From assembly GCF_023015905.1 (NCBI RefSeq), contig NZ_JALKBD010000010.1, positions 62,001 to 126,000 of the forward strand: a stretch of DNA of 64,000 bases, given 5' to 3'. Both the position numbers and the translations under genes were made by a program. Under the pieces are notes generated by a model, which saw nothing but the letters and a program-made list of their open reading frames with translations, was not told where the DNA came from and searched no databases. The DNA comes from Arenibacter sp. F20364 (GTDB lineage Bacteria; Bacteroidota; Bacteroidia; Flavobacteriales; Flavobacteriaceae). This document shows, in pieces, positions 50,473 to 61,700 of the stretch. Each line of letters starts with the position of its first letter. The first letter of the stretch is position 1.

Positions 50473-51789
50473 ATGACCAATATTAAGAATAGTAGAAGAG
50501 ATTTTGTTAAGAGCAGTGCTCTAGTAACCGGAGCAATGATTTTACCTACCATGCAGATGAATGCTATGGTAAATGTAGCGAACGATAAAAAATTAAAGAT
50601 AGCCTTGATTGGTTGCGGTGGTCGTGGTACAGGTGCGGCACAACAGGCTTTGAAAGCGGATTCTAATGTGGAATTGGTGGCTATGGCCGATGCTTTTGAG
50701 GATAGACTTCAGGGAAGCTTAATGAATCTGCAAAAGGAATTTAAGGACAGTAAAAAGGTAAATGTACCTAAGGCTAATCAGTTTGTTGGTTTTGATGGTG
50801 CAGAAAAGGCAATAGAATTGGCAGATGTAGTTATTTTGGCTACTCCTCCTGGTTTTAGACCACAGCATTTTGAATATGCCGTCAATTCTGGTAAGCATGT
50901 TTTTATGGAAAAACCGGTTGCTACGGATATTCCTGGAGTAAGGAAGGTATTGGCAGCGGCACAGGTTGCAAAGGATAAGAAGTTAAATGTGGTTGTAGGA
51001 CTTCAGAGACATTACCAAGACAATTACTTAGCGGGTCTACAACATATAAAGGATAATAAAATTGGAAAAATTGTTTCCGGTCAGGTATACTGGAACAGTG
51101 GCGGAGTTTGGGTAAGGGAAAGACAGCCCGGGCAATCCGAATTGGAATACCAGATGCGTAATTGGTACTATTTTAATTGGTTGTGCGGAGACCATATTTT
51201 GGAACAGCACATTCATAATATTGATGTTGCCAACTGGTTTATTGGAGAGTATCCTATTTCTGCACAAGGGTTTGGCGGTAGACAGGTAAGAACAGGAAAG
51301 GATCATGGCGAAATTTTTGATCATCACTTTGTAGAATACACGTATCCAAGTGGAGCTGTAATCGCCAGTCAGTGTCGCCATATGCCAGAAACCATGAGTA
51401 GGGTAGCAGAAACTTTCCAAGGCACCAAAGGTACTATAGAAACTTATGGGGATAATACTTTTATAAAGGATTACAATGGAGGTGAAATATTTACACATCG
51501 TGGTAAAGATGATCCAAACCCGTATCAAGTAGAACATATAAAACTGTTTGAATCCATTAGAAATAAAGGAGTAATCTCTGATGCTGAGAACGGAGCTTTC
51601 AGCACTATGAGTGCCATTATAGGTAGAATGGCCACCTATTCAGGTCAAGTAATCAAATGGGAAGAGGCAATGGCTTCCAATATAGATCTTGCTCCTGATA
51701 ATTTGACTTGGGATTCTCCGGCACCCGTACAACCTAATGCAGATGGAACTTATAACATTCCAACTCCGGGCAAGACTGTGGTCATCTAG
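50473..51789 (+). CDS. Tat-exported Gfo/Idh/MocA oxidoreductase
   Basis: The 438-residue protein has a Tat signal (NSRRDFVKSSALVTGAMIL), the nucleotide-binding ALIGCGGRGTG, the motif HVFMEKPVATD with the conserved Glu-Lys-Pro, and a C-terminal domain with QHIHNIDVANWF. The sugar substrate is unknown. The AT-rich leader has an inverted repeat GTACATTGTAC (50348-50358) that may be a separate operator. A strong terminator follows the gene. Confidence 0.9.
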   Translation: MTNIKNSRRDFVKSSALVTGAMILPTMQMNAMVNVANDKKLKIALIGCGGRGTGAAQQALKADSNVELVAMADAFEDRLQGSLMNLQKEFKDSKKVNVPKANQFVGFDGAEKAIELADVVILATPPGFRPQHFEYAVNSGKHVFMEKPVATDIPGVRKVLAAAQVAKDKKLNVVVGLQRHYQDNYLAGLQHIKDNKIGKIVSGQVYWNSGGVWVRERQPGQSELEYQMRNWYYFNWLCGDHILEQHIHNIDVANWFIGEYPISAQGFGGRQVRTGKDHGEIFDHHFVEYTYPSGAVIASQCRHMPETMSRVAETFQGTKGTIETYGDNTFIKDYNGGEIFTHRGKDDPNPYQVEHIKLFESIRNKGVISDAENGAFSTMSAIIGRMATYSGQVIKWEEAMASNIDLAPDNLTWDSPAPVQPNADGTYNIPTPGKTVVI

Positions 51790-51807
51790 GCTTTGATATG
51801 ATATTTA

Positions 51808-51852
51808 AAAATCCCAAACTTTCTTAGTTTATAGAAAGTTTGGGATTTTTTT
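51808..51852 (+). terminator. Intrinsic terminator after the Gfo/Idh/MocA gene
   Basis: AATCCCAAACTTTCT (51810-51824) and AGAAAGTTTGGGATT (51833-51847) form a perfect 15-bp stem with an 8-nt loop. It is followed by a T-run to 51852. Confidence 0.9.
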
Positions 51853-52764
51853 GTTGGTCCATTTGGCGTTAATAGAAATAGGTATTATGCCTAAATGTTG
51901 TGTTTAGGCTAAAATTGTGATTACGATCAATTGTCTTTTTTTTTATTATTGATTCCATTTATAGTGGAGAATCGATTAAAACTTATGTTGAAATTCTTCT
52001 TTCATTTTACTCAAGTGATTTCTATTGTTTTTAATAGGTTTTCGTGAATCTGCGATTTCTTTGCTGTCCAATGAAACCGACGCAGAAGGTTCATGAATAC
52101 CTTATTCCAAAATAGACAGACAATGAATAAAACGAAACAAACCTGCCTCGCCGGCAGGCGGGAGAAAAGACCCTTCTTCACTATGTGGGCTCTAAAATCT
52201 CGGGATTTTAAGGACCGATGTCACGGCCTAAATTATTTCCAAGGCTTCAATAATGCTTTACGGCCCTGACATCTCCACTACGGAAGAAGACCGACCACAC
52301 CATAGACTTTGCAGACAATGTTCACGGTATTCTATAAATGAAAATGACTTAAGGCGTCAAATGGTAACGAACAGAGAAACGGCCTATTTTCAATTTACTT
52401 AAGTGGTTATTGTTGTTTTTTATAGGTTTTCGTGAATCTTCGATTTCGTATTAAATCAAGTGGTTTCCACATTGGGCGGGGGTAGCCCTGTCTTCCGCCA
52501 GGCAGGCTTCCAAAGAGCATTTCACCCAAGACCCTGCCCCCGTTGCAGCTGGCTCCTTACAACCAAGGTACACTACACCTTAGTTTTTCGGCCCTGGTCG
52601 TTTTTTATTTATCGGCTGGTCTATTGATTTTTATTGGTATTCATGAATGTTACGCATTTGGGCGATTCAAAAAATGAACAGGACACAAATTCTGGGATAG
52701 TTCATTCTATCTTTTTCTGATTCATGCACAACTTTTGGGATAAATCCAGAACTACCGAGTTAAT
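51853..52764. repeat. Gene-free, repeat-rich stretch with large hairpin
   Basis: No ORF of note was found. Three imperfect direct repeats of about 50 bp occur at 52006-52060, 52394-52447 and roughly 52612-52660 (shared core with TTTTTATAGGTTTTCGTGAATC, or the variant ATTGGTATTCATGAATG). Between the first two, a large inverted structure pairs CTTCTTCACTATGTGG (52173-52188) with CCACTACGGAAGAAG (52275-52289), and GATGTCACGGCC (52217-52228) with CGGCCCTGACATC (52261-52273). GCAGG palindromes are at 52142 and 52489. It resembles accumulated small repeat elements or a non-autonomous element. Function is unknown. Confidence 0.5.
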
Positions 52765-55383
52765 TTAATCAAGGTTAATTTCCAATATTCGCTTGTTAAC
52801 GGTTTTGGCCCTAATATTCTTAAGTATCTTTTTTCTATTGTTTTTCACATCGTGGATTACAATGGTATATTTTTCTTTATCGAATACTTTGGGGGCAAAG
52901 GTGTTGGCTGCCATACGAATGGAATAAACTAGCTGATTATTATTATCGAAAATTGAAATAACTGGTTTGCTTGTATCAACAATCTTTATGGTAGGCAACC
53001 AGGCTACAGCCTTTTTACCATAATTGTCTTCTTGTTTTATAGTGATAGGCCATCCGGGAAATTGTTCAATTGTACCCTTGCTAGGGTCGGCATATCTGGG
53101 CCAACAGGCTGTGGTTATGGTTCTTTCTTTTTTGTTGAAGGTTACCAGGCCATAACCGGTTGCCCTATTGTGTATAATGGCCGGCTCAATCCCGGTATCG
53201 AAAGGATTGCCCACAGCATGTACCGATAGTTTATTGCCAAATCCGTCCACATGGTCGCCCACATAGGCCGGGTTTTCATAGGTATGTTGCGCATGGTCCA
53301 CCTGTGGCCAGAATCTTCTGGGCCAAATATTGTTCAATGCCGGACCGGCAAAGGCGTAACCACTGTCTCCATGTTGAACGGTACCGTATTGGATAAAACT
53401 TCCCAGATGCTGGTCCCCGGCAATATGAAATGCAAAGCATTTTCTGATAGCCTCAACGGCCTTATCCCTTTCGTTTGCTGGCCAGCCGTTGGAATCCATA
53501 TCCACGGTAGGGACATCCCCAAGTACGTATTCCCCTTTTTTAGGAATAGGTAAGGAGGGAACCACGTCATCATTTAGAGCTGTTTTGGGCAAGGTGGCCA
53601 CAGTGGCAAAATTGGTCTGCGACAGCACTACTTTTATTTCGGCCCCATTGTTCCAATCCTGGGACCAGCGATCAATAAAATCGTGCTGCCGCTTTCCTAA
53701 AAGCACTGCATCCAAATCCCGGTATTTTTTTATGTCGAAATCTTGGTTTTGTATCCATCCGTTTCTTACCTGTGCCTCTGGTGGTAGAACATGCTTGGGG
53801 GCGGATTTGAATTTTCGATCCTCCAGGATGGCAAAACTAATGCCTCCATAATTCCAGTGCGTGTAGTAGACCCCTATGTTCTGTTGTACAGGGGTAGGGT
53901 CGAAGGGGTCTGGCAAATGACTGGTCTGCGTAAATTGTACCATGTTCACCCATTCGGCGGGCATTTTGTAGCCTCCGGAATCTTGGGCCAACATGCCATG
54001 GCCTTCACTGGTATCGGCCTTTTTTCCGCTCTCGCCCCAAACATTACCGTGATACACGTCATGGTCATCCGGGATTATGGCGCAGGGTTTATGTCTAAAG
54101 AGTTCGCGGTAAGACCAACCGAACATCATCCATTTGCGCAGATAGTCCAGACAAAGGTCATCCAAGTCTCCAGTACGTTGCGCCCCATAACCACCAGTGC
54201 CTTCGTAAAATTGGTCACCTAGGAAAAGAATGACGTCCGGGTTTAATTTGGCTACATTTTCATGAACGTCGTTGTCGGGAAACCCGTAATGAAAATTACA
54301 GCTAAATACGGCTGCGGAAACGGATTCCTTATCCATAGGTTCCTGGGCTATGGTTCCGTCATAGGTGTATTGGTGGGTTTCATTTTTTAAGGGAATTTCA
54401 ACCAAAATACGGTAAGGTATATCCGATTGGGCATTCCAATTTTTAACTTTAAAGTTGATGGCCCTTCCCATATGTTCAATTTTGGTGCTTATATTGGTCT
54501 TCCAAAAACCTTTTTCTTTAAATTGTAAGATTACTGAATGATCCTTAATTTCTTCAATGGGGGCTAACTGTGCAGTTAATTTCAACTTTTTGTTATGAAG
54601 GGTGTATTGGGCAAAGCAAATGGGGCCGTATAATTGGTCTTTGTTTGAAATAAGATTATCTGCAGTTATATTCCAGTTGGAAAAGCCGGCCAAAGGTTGG
54701 GAGGCATGGCTCTTGTCCGTTTTTATATCGGCCAGTATGGCAAAATTCCCTATTAGGTTTTTACCATCGACATATATATCTTCTTGGGTATGGATCAAGG
54801 TGTTTGTTATCGGCTCCAGAACAACAACCTTCAATCGGTATTTATCATTGTAAGGCTTTAAATGCACTTCCAAACGAAAGGTTTCAGGTATTTTATTTAG
54901 GCCGGTGTCAAAGAGCTGACCGCTTACCTGTAGCTTACCGTTGGGGTTAAGACCAATATCAAAACCTTTGCCAAAGACGGCCGCCGATCGGTAATCATCA
55001 AAAGGACCACTACATCCCAATTGCATACCTAGGCATCCCTCATCGGTATTGGCAATACTCTTGTTCAATAGGGTTATATCCACACTAACTTCCAATGGGG
55101 TTAAGGAATCTGTTTTTTGAACCGTCAATAATTGAAGATTTCTATTTACTCCGCTTATTGTACAAACGGCCATCCCATCTTTTAGTCGCCAATCCTGGAG
55201 TCGGTTTCCCCAATATTCGGGACCTACCCATTTCATATCGGGCCAATTATGCCAATTGCTTTTAAACTGTATGTCTTCAAGTAATTTATCTTGGCCTATG
55301 GTCCCAAGGGGAAATGCCGAAGCGGAAAAACTGGGCAATAGGGTTCCCAGTGCTATGGTCTTTATATATTTTCTTCTGTTCAT
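52765..55383 (-). CDS. PhoD-like alkaline phosphatase/phosphodiesterase, Tat-exported
   Basis: The 872-residue protein has a Tat signal (NRRKYIKTIALGTLLP), an N-terminal beta-sandwich extension of about 350 residues, and a metallophosphatase domain. The metal motifs are FLGDQFYEG, PDDHDVYHGNVWG and FHIAGDQHLG. It is a calcium/iron-type PhoD relative acting in the periplasm. The N-terminal extension is unusually long for PhoD. It sits 15 nt downstream of the sulfatase gene and is therefore part of the locus. Confidence 0.85.
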   Translation of the reverse strand: MNRRKYIKTIALGTLLPSFSASAFPLGTIGQDKLLEDIQFKSNWHNWPDMKWVGPEYWGNRLQDWRLKDGMAVCTISGVNRNLQLLTVQKTDSLTPLEVSVDITLLNKSIANTDEGCLGMQLGCSGPFDDYRSAAVFGKGFDIGLNPNGKLQVSGQLFDTGLNKIPETFRLEVHLKPYNDKYRLKVVVLEPITNTLIHTQEDIYVDGKNLIGNFAILADIKTDKSHASQPLAGFSNWNITADNLISNKDQLYGPICFAQYTLHNKKLKLTAQLAPIEEIKDHSVILQFKEKGFWKTNISTKIEHMGRAINFKVKNWNAQSDIPYRILVEIPLKNETHQYTYDGTIAQEPMDKESVSAAVFSCNFHYGFPDNDVHENVAKLNPDVILFLGDQFYEGTGGYGAQRTGDLDDLCLDYLRKWMMFGWSYRELFRHKPCAIIPDDHDVYHGNVWGESGKKADTSEGHGMLAQDSGGYKMPAEWVNMVQFTQTSHLPDPFDPTPVQQNIGVYYTHWNYGGISFAILEDRKFKSAPKHVLPPEAQVRNGWIQNQDFDIKKYRDLDAVLLGKRQHDFIDRWSQDWNNGAEIKVVLSQTNFATVATLPKTALNDDVVPSLPIPKKGEYVLGDVPTVDMDSNGWPANERDKAVEAIRKCFAFHIAGDQHLGSFIQYGTVQHGDSGYAFAGPALNNIWPRRFWPQVDHAQHTYENPAYVGDHVDGFGNKLSVHAVGNPFDTGIEPAIIHNRATGYGLVTFNKKERTITTACWPRYADPSKGTIEQFPGWPITIKQEDNYGKKAVAWLPTIKIVDTSKPVISIFDNNNQLVYSIRMAANTFAPKVFDKEKYTIVIHDVKNNRKKILKNIRAKTVNKRILEINLD

Positions 55384-55398
55384 ATATCGAGATTTATA

Positions 55399-56793
55399 CT
55401 ATGGTTGTATTAACGGATAATTATCGTTGTATTGGTAAAGCTGTCGTTTTTTCCATTCTGCTCCTTCCAAAAATAGGGGATGGGGGAGGGAAACATCCCA
55501 ATTTCCTAATTTTTCCAAGAGGGCTCTCGTGATATCCAAGCTGTCAAGGGCTATATTGTGCTGCTCAGAAATATCAGAAGGAAGGTGAAACAAAAGTGGC
55601 AGTCGATCTGGAAGCCGAATCAATTTATAGTCTCCTTCCCTTATGGCCGCACTTATGGTAAAGCGCCACAAGAGATTGTCATGGGGTATTTGCTTGCTAC
55701 CTTTCATAAGATAAGGCATTAGATCGGTACCGCTAAAAGGGTATTCTTTTACATTTCCAGCTGCCAAAGCCAAAAAGGTTGGGACGAAGTCGAGTGATGA
55801 AACCATATGGGAGTAGGTTTCTCCAGAGCGTAGGGTTTCGGGCCAATTTAATATAAATGGTACATGTACTCCACCTTCCAACAAGGTGCCTTTTTTACCG
55901 TTGTACGGGGAGTTGATGGAACCGTTATCAATAGGTCCTCCATTGTCACTTATAAAAACAACAAGAGTATTTTTGTCCAAACGATGTTCTTTAATAGCAG
56001 CTAATATCCTGCCCACATTAACGTCAAGCCGATGCACCATTGCCGCGTACGTCCGTCTTTTATTATCCTTTATATGGTCGTATAATGCCAAATCGGCCCT
56101 GGTGGCCTGCATAGGTGTGTGGGGGGCATTAAAGGAGGCAAAAAGAAGGAACGGCTCTTTTTTATGACGTTTTATAAAATCGACACATTCATCACCCTTG
56201 TCGTCTGTGATATAGGTGATAGGCTGTGGGGTCTTGTAATTGCATTCAATGGGGGCCATGTATCCCTTTGCTTCCGGATTGGAAGTGAAGTAATCGTGAC
56301 CACCCCCACGATAGCCCCAAAATTCATCGAATCCTCTTTTTAGGGGATGAAATTGATCTTCATAGCCCAAATGCCATTTCCCGATAATGCCACTTATGTA
56401 GCCCAAAGGTTTTAGATGATCGGCTATGGTTTTTTGTGTTAGGGGCAAACCTAAAAACTGGGGATCAAAACCTGGTTGGTTGTTGGCCAGATTGTTGTCG
56501 TGACCAAATTCTACTTGATTGATACCGGTTAAAAAACCAGCTCGTGATGGACTGCAAACGGCAGAGGAAACGTAGCCTTGTGTACAAAAAATCCCCGTAT
56601 TGGCCAGGTTATCAATGTTAGGAGTCTTTATTTGCGTACTTCCGGTAAAGCCTAAATCCCCATAGCCCAGGTCATCGGCAACTATAAATACAATATTGGG
56701 CCTATCTTGTGTTGTCCTGACCTGAGCATCGCTTTTTTGTAAAAATAGTGTAAATGGAATTAGAGCAATCAGAATACGGAAAGTGAATTTCAT
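55399..56793 (-). CDS. Formylglycine sulfatase (S1 family)
   Basis: The 464-residue protein has a signal peptide (1-23) and the metal-binding FIVADDLGYGDLG. The active-site sequence is Cys80-Ser-Pro-Ser-Arg84 (CxPxR), with Cys80 modified to formylglycine; GKWHLG follows. It resembles arylsulfatase/N-acetylgalactosamine-6-sulfatase enzymes and removes sulfate esters in the periplasm. Neighbouring PhoD, SusCD and GH109 genes suggest a GalNAc-type substrate. It is 198 nt downstream of the SusD gene across a terminator-like hairpin. Confidence 0.9.
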   Translation of the reverse strand: MKFTFRILIALIPFTLFLQKSDAQVRTTQDRPNIVFIVADDLGYGDLGFTGSTQIKTPNIDNLANTGIFCTQGYVSSAVCSPSRAGFLTGINQVEFGHDNNLANNQPGFDPQFLGLPLTQKTIADHLKPLGYISGIIGKWHLGYEDQFHPLKRGFDEFWGYRGGGHDYFTSNPEAKGYMAPIECNYKTPQPITYITDDKGDECVDFIKRHKKEPFLLFASFNAPHTPMQATRADLALYDHIKDNKRRTYAAMVHRLDVNVGRILAAIKEHRLDKNTLVVFISDNGGPIDNGSINSPYNGKKGTLLEGGVHVPFILNWPETLRSGETYSHMVSSLDFVPTFLALAAGNVKEYPFSGTDLMPYLMKGSKQIPHDNLLWRFTISAAIREGDYKLIRLPDRLPLLFHLPSDISEQHNIALDSLDITRALLEKLGNWDVSLPHPLFLEGAEWKKRQLYQYNDNYPLIQP

Positions 56794-56922
56794 GGCTGAC
56801 GTTTAGACGTGACAAGTGGACATTTTATTGGAACAAAGATTTGTCTTGTAAGGTTGAATTATTAAAAAGGCCTTATTGTTGTGGCGATATAACTTTCTAC
56901 TATTTTCAAAAATACTTAAAAA

Positions 56923-56953
56923 GGGATGCTGGTTATTTTTAACCGGGCATCCC
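56923..56953 (-). terminator. Terminator-like hairpin after susD
   Basis: On the minus strand, GGGATGCCCGGTTA and TAACCAGCATCCC pair with one bulge, followed by a T-run at 56922-56918. It would end the susC-susD transcript, leaving the sulfatase and PhoD to another promoter or to read-through. Confidence 0.65.
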
Positions 56954-56990
56954 AAATTTAAACTAATTATAGTAACTCAAAAGATTATTC

Positions 56991-58772
56991 TTATTCCCAT
57001 CCAGGGTTCTGTTCCAGTTGGGGGTTTAGCACTATTTGGTCTGAAGGTATAGGTTCCAAATAATAATGTTCGGGAACCCCTGGAGGAACTCCAAAAGGAG
57101 ACACATAACCTTCTGCAGTTCCTCCTTGGACAGGTAAATTATTGCCGTAATCGGCATTAACAACCCATCTTCCAAGTTTTTCCTCTGCACCATATTCTAT
57201 GAGCTTTTTCCAACGCTTAATATCGAATACCCTTCCCAAGGCCTCTCCTAGGAATTCTATACCTCGTTCGCGCCTTATTTCCCATAGCGCAGGCGCTATG
57301 TCTTCATCCCTTGTATGGTCATTTGGAATACTTGCCAAGTTTAAGGGTGCTACGGCTCCTCTGGTTCTTAATTTATTAATGGTAGCATCCGCTACTTCTT
57401 GGGTAAATTGCCCTAGTTCATACATGGCCTCAGCATGATTTAAAAACACCTCTCCCATTCTAAAAATTGGAGCATCGTGGGAATCCCTATTTTGCAGCCT
57501 ACTTATTTTATTCGAAAATTTATAGAAGGCATACCCAGTATAGGTTACATTAAATCCATGTCCTTCATTAAATTTTCTAAAATGAGGGGAGGTTCTTACC
57601 ACAAGACCCCTCCAGTTAATTGTAGGAAGTGTTTTATGGGTATCATCACTCAAAGTGGCCATTAAATCTATGTATTCCCTACTTTTGGGATCAGCATCAT
57701 ACTCCCAGGTAAGTTGGTTTTTTCCTCCTGTATCTACCCTAAAAGGAGGAGGGGTGTTAAAATACAACCGGTGGTCTCTGTTTCTGAACTCGTCATAGGC
57801 ATCTTGTTCCCCATCAAATAAATCACTTGTATGGATCGTCTCACCGTCCAAGCAAAGATATTGGTCCACCGCTTTTTTAGTAAGGTCCCTGTGACCTATG
57901 GAACTTCTGTTGTAATGGGACCATCTACCGTTTTGTACTCCAAACTCATAAGCCTTGTACAACAAAATTCCTTCAACGCCATTTAGGGTCTCACTATTAA
58001 ATACCTCGTCATAACTGGAGTGAAGATTGGGATGTTCGGCAATTAGCTGACCACTGGCATCAACGCTAGCCTGTAAGTATCGGGTTTCATCACCAAGACC
58101 GTGATATTTCCTCCAAGTACCTTCGTACAAACCAAATCTTGAAATTAGGGCACGAACAACATCCGTATTTATAGTATTGGGTCCACTACCTTCAGGATTA
58201 ATGATGTTTTCAGCCTCCAAGAGATCATTCAATACAAATTGTGTCAATTCATTTCTACTGGTTTTAGGACCATATAGGATATCTTCGTCCACTTCGGTAA
58301 GGGATTTGTCTACCCATGGCACCTCTCCATAATTGGCGATCAACTGTACGTATTCATAAGCTCTGAAAAAAAGTCCGACACCTTTCCAGTGTTGTTTCTC
58401 TCCGTCTGTTAACTCGCTACCGTCAATATTGTCCAACATTAGGTTGGCGCGACGTATGTTCACAAATGCATTGTTCCAGAGACTTGAGGAAGAGGGCACG
58501 GTCTTTCTTTGCCATAAAAGGGCATCCCCTTGGGTTCCGGCGTTGTTCACCAATAGGTCACTTCCCATTTCCCTATTTATAGGAGTTAAATCCCAATACC
58601 CAGGAAAGGCATTGGCGTACATGGACCATGCATAGGTTTCAAAGTTGCTATTGGTGGTGAAGGTTGTAGTAACGGTCAACTGGTCTTTTGGAAGTTTTTC
58701 CAATATTTCATCTGAACACGAAGTCCCTAGCGTGACTAGAAGGACTATAATAATATTATATATTTTTTTCAT
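56991..58772 (-). CDS. SusD/RagB-family glycan-binding lipoprotein
   Basis: The 593-residue protein has a lipobox TSC at the N-terminus (LGTSCSDEIL), helical TPR-like scaffolding (FFRAYEYVQLIANYGEVPW) and the C-terminal SusD domain (RRERGIEFLGEALGRVFDIKRW). It is a surface-exposed lipoprotein that captures glycan with its SusC partner. It is 10 nt after the SusC gene. Confidence 0.95.
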   Translation of the reverse strand: MKKIYNIIIVLLVTLGTSCSDEILEKLPKDQLTVTTTFTTNSNFETYAWSMYANAFPGYWDLTPINREMGSDLLVNNAGTQGDALLWQRKTVPSSSSLWNNAFVNIRRANLMLDNIDGSELTDGEKQHWKGVGLFFRAYEYVQLIANYGEVPWVDKSLTEVDEDILYGPKTSRNELTQFVLNDLLEAENIINPEGSGPNTINTDVVRALISRFGLYEGTWRKYHGLGDETRYLQASVDASGQLIAEHPNLHSSYDEVFNSETLNGVEGILLYKAYEFGVQNGRWSHYNRSSIGHRDLTKKAVDQYLCLDGETIHTSDLFDGEQDAYDEFRNRDHRLYFNTPPPFRVDTGGKNQLTWEYDADPKSREYIDLMATLSDDTHKTLPTINWRGLVVRTSPHFRKFNEGHGFNVTYTGYAFYKFSNKISRLQNRDSHDAPIFRMGEVFLNHAEAMYELGQFTQEVADATINKLRTRGAVAPLNLASIPNDHTRDEDIAPALWEIRRERGIEFLGEALGRVFDIKRWKKLIEYGAEEKLGRWVVNADYGNNLPVQGGTAEGYVSPFGVPPGVPEHYYLEPIPSDQIVLNPQLEQNPGWE

Positions 58773-58782
58773 CTCTCTACAA

Positions 58783-61700
58783 TTAAAAAGTTAAATTAAG
58801 GCCTATGGAATAGCTCGTGATATAGGGATAGATTCCACCACTACCTTGAGTGGCCAATTCAGTATTGATACCGTCTGGGTAATCGTTAAAACTGAATAAA
58901 TTCTCACCTGCTACATATAATCTTAGTTTATCTATACCGTTCTTTTTTAACATTTCGGTAGGAAGGGAATAGCCAAGGGTCAAGTTTTTTATTCTTAAAT
59001 ATGCCCCATTTAGGAGATACTTGGTCTGAGTGCTTCTACTGATGCCGTAGTTAACACCGCCCAAGGGGTAGTTTCTTGGAAAATAAGCATCCCTGTTATT
59101 AGGTGTCCAATAATCCAATTGGGATTTATAAACTACCGAAAATTCGTCCGTGTAAGGGAATCGTACCCTGTTGTTTAGGTAGATATCCCTTTTTCCTACC
59201 CCATTGGCCAAGAACGAGAAGTCGAAGTTTTTATAATTAAAGTTACCAAAAAATCCATATTGATATCTTCTGGTGGAATTACCAATAATGCTTCTATCCC
59301 CTGGGTCATCTAAAGTGTTGTTACCATCATTGATAATTCCATCCCCATTTTGATCTACATATTTAATATCTCCTGGGTTTTGGTTACGACCCTCCCAGAA
59401 TGGGACGCCATCCTTTAATGTACCTCCGGTGAGGTAATTTGGACTATTGGGATCTTCGTTCAATGTTCCAGGTTCAAAATCGTCTACTGTGTAGTAACCA
59501 TCTGTGGTATAACCCCAAATTTCACCCAACTCTCGGCCTGGATAGTATTGGCTTAAAAGGCCGGCGGGGTTGTCAAATTTGGTGATTTTGGATTGATAAT
59601 CATATAATGTGGCGCCTATGTTATAGCTAAACTCCCCTATTTTATCGTTCCAGGAGATACCTAATTCCCATCCTTTGGACTCTAGATCGGCCACGTTTTC
59701 CAATGGGGCATCTGCACCCAATATGCCTGGTAGTTCTGCTCCAGGGGCCAACATATCCAAGGTCTTTCTTTTAAACCAATCAAAGGAAGTGGAAAGTCTA
59801 TTCTTAAAAAATGCCGCATCAAAACCAAGGTTTAAGGTTTGAACTGTTTCCCATGTGAAAGAGCTACTGACTAGGTTGGGAAGCAATAAAGTTGAGTAGC
59901 GCGTACCGGTTTCTTCGTTTAACCAGTTGGTAGAGCCGGTAGTTCCGTAATCTGTTATACCAAGTCCAGGAACGGCAGGGTAGAGGGAAGTTGTGTTTTG
60001 GTTTCCTATCTCTCCCCATGACCCCCTAAGCTTTAGGCTGGATAAAAAGCCTATGGATTCCATAAAGGATTCCCTGCCTAGATGCCAACCTCCCGAGAAG
60101 GATGGAAAGAATCCGAATCTGTTGCCTTCCGGAAAACGCGAGGAGCCATCATATCTACCGCTCACTTCCAAGAAATACTTTTCTGCATAATTGTAGTTGA
60201 GCCTTCCGAAATAACCTAATACCGCCCATTCACCGTACGAGTCGTCTGTAGACTGTGCACCGGTTGCACCGGAAAGGGAGGGAAGATCAACATTGATAAG
60301 GTTGTTTCGTTGGGCATCAAATGATTCAAAACTACTTTCTTCACTGTTTACACCAGCAAGTACACTAAAGTTGTGCTTGCCTATACCCTTATCATATTTA
60401 CCGTAAAAGTTTAGTGCATTGTAATTGGTCTGAGTATTTTCTTTTCGGAAAAAAGTGTTCACAGGATCTACAGCGTTTAAAACAAATCTTTCTGGGTTAA
60501 CGGTCAGGATTTGATTGTCACTGGTTGTTCTTGTTAAATTTTTCTTTTCAAAAGTATATTCCCCGATCAAGTTAAGACCATCGGCAACATTATAATTCAG
60601 TTTTTGAAAGAACCTAATGTTGTCGTTCAGAATTTTCGGAGCAACTTTTAACAATTCCCTATTGGCTGGGGTATCATAGGGTACCTCAGTGCCATCTTCA
60701 AATACATGGTTGCCACTGGCGGGGGTATAGGGGTTGAAACTTATGGAATTACTATAGCTTCCAAGTGGTGTTCTTCTGGTACTGTTACGATAGATAATAT
60801 TGGTAGTAGATGTTAACTTTGAAGTAAGCTTGCTGGTTACCGAAGCATTTACATTGTACTTTTTAAAGCTATCGTTCCTGGTTATAATAATACCGTCCTC
60901 ATCACTGAAACCTGCGGAAATTCTATAACTAGTTTTCTCGCCACCTCCACTAAAATTAAAGTTGTGTATTTGCGTAAATCCGAGTTCGTTTATCCATTCC
61001 CCTATTAAATCTGTATCTGCCAATGGATATCTCAGTCCGTTGAATTCAGCATAGCCCAAGGGATAGGTTGCTGGATTGTCTTTGTATTCTTCCAAAAAGC
61101 CTACCCATGTTGGAATATCCTGCCCAGTCCAAAAAGGATTGGTACCCCAGTCATTAATGGCATTAATAAATTCGTAGGTGGAGGCTTTATCAGGAATGTC
61201 CTCAGGATACAAGAAGCTAAATGTGGACGAGTAATTGAATTTAATGGGCTGGTCTGTTGCCGGAGTTTTAGTAGTAATTAAAATTACACCAAATGCGGCC
61301 CTAGCGCCATAAATAGACGTTGCCGAGGCATCCTTTAAAACAGTTATGGATTCCACGTCTTGTGGGTTGATATCCTCAACGGAAACAGGCACGTTGTTCA
61401 AAAGGATTAATGGGCTTCCACCATTAATTGAAGTTGTCCCCCTTATGTTAATACCTAGTCCTGAGGCCCCGGGCTGTCCGGAATTAGTGGTGATCTGTAG
61501 CCCTGGAATGGTTCCTTGAACGGCTTCAATAGCGTTGGTTACGGGTCGGTTGGCCAGCACATCCTCCATATTTACCGAACCCGTTGCTCCCGTTACATTA
61601 GCCTTTTTTTGTGTCCCAAAACCTACTACAACGACTTCCTCCAATAAAGCCGCATCTTCTTCTAGTTTGGCATTAATGGTACTATTGTCATTTACCTGGA

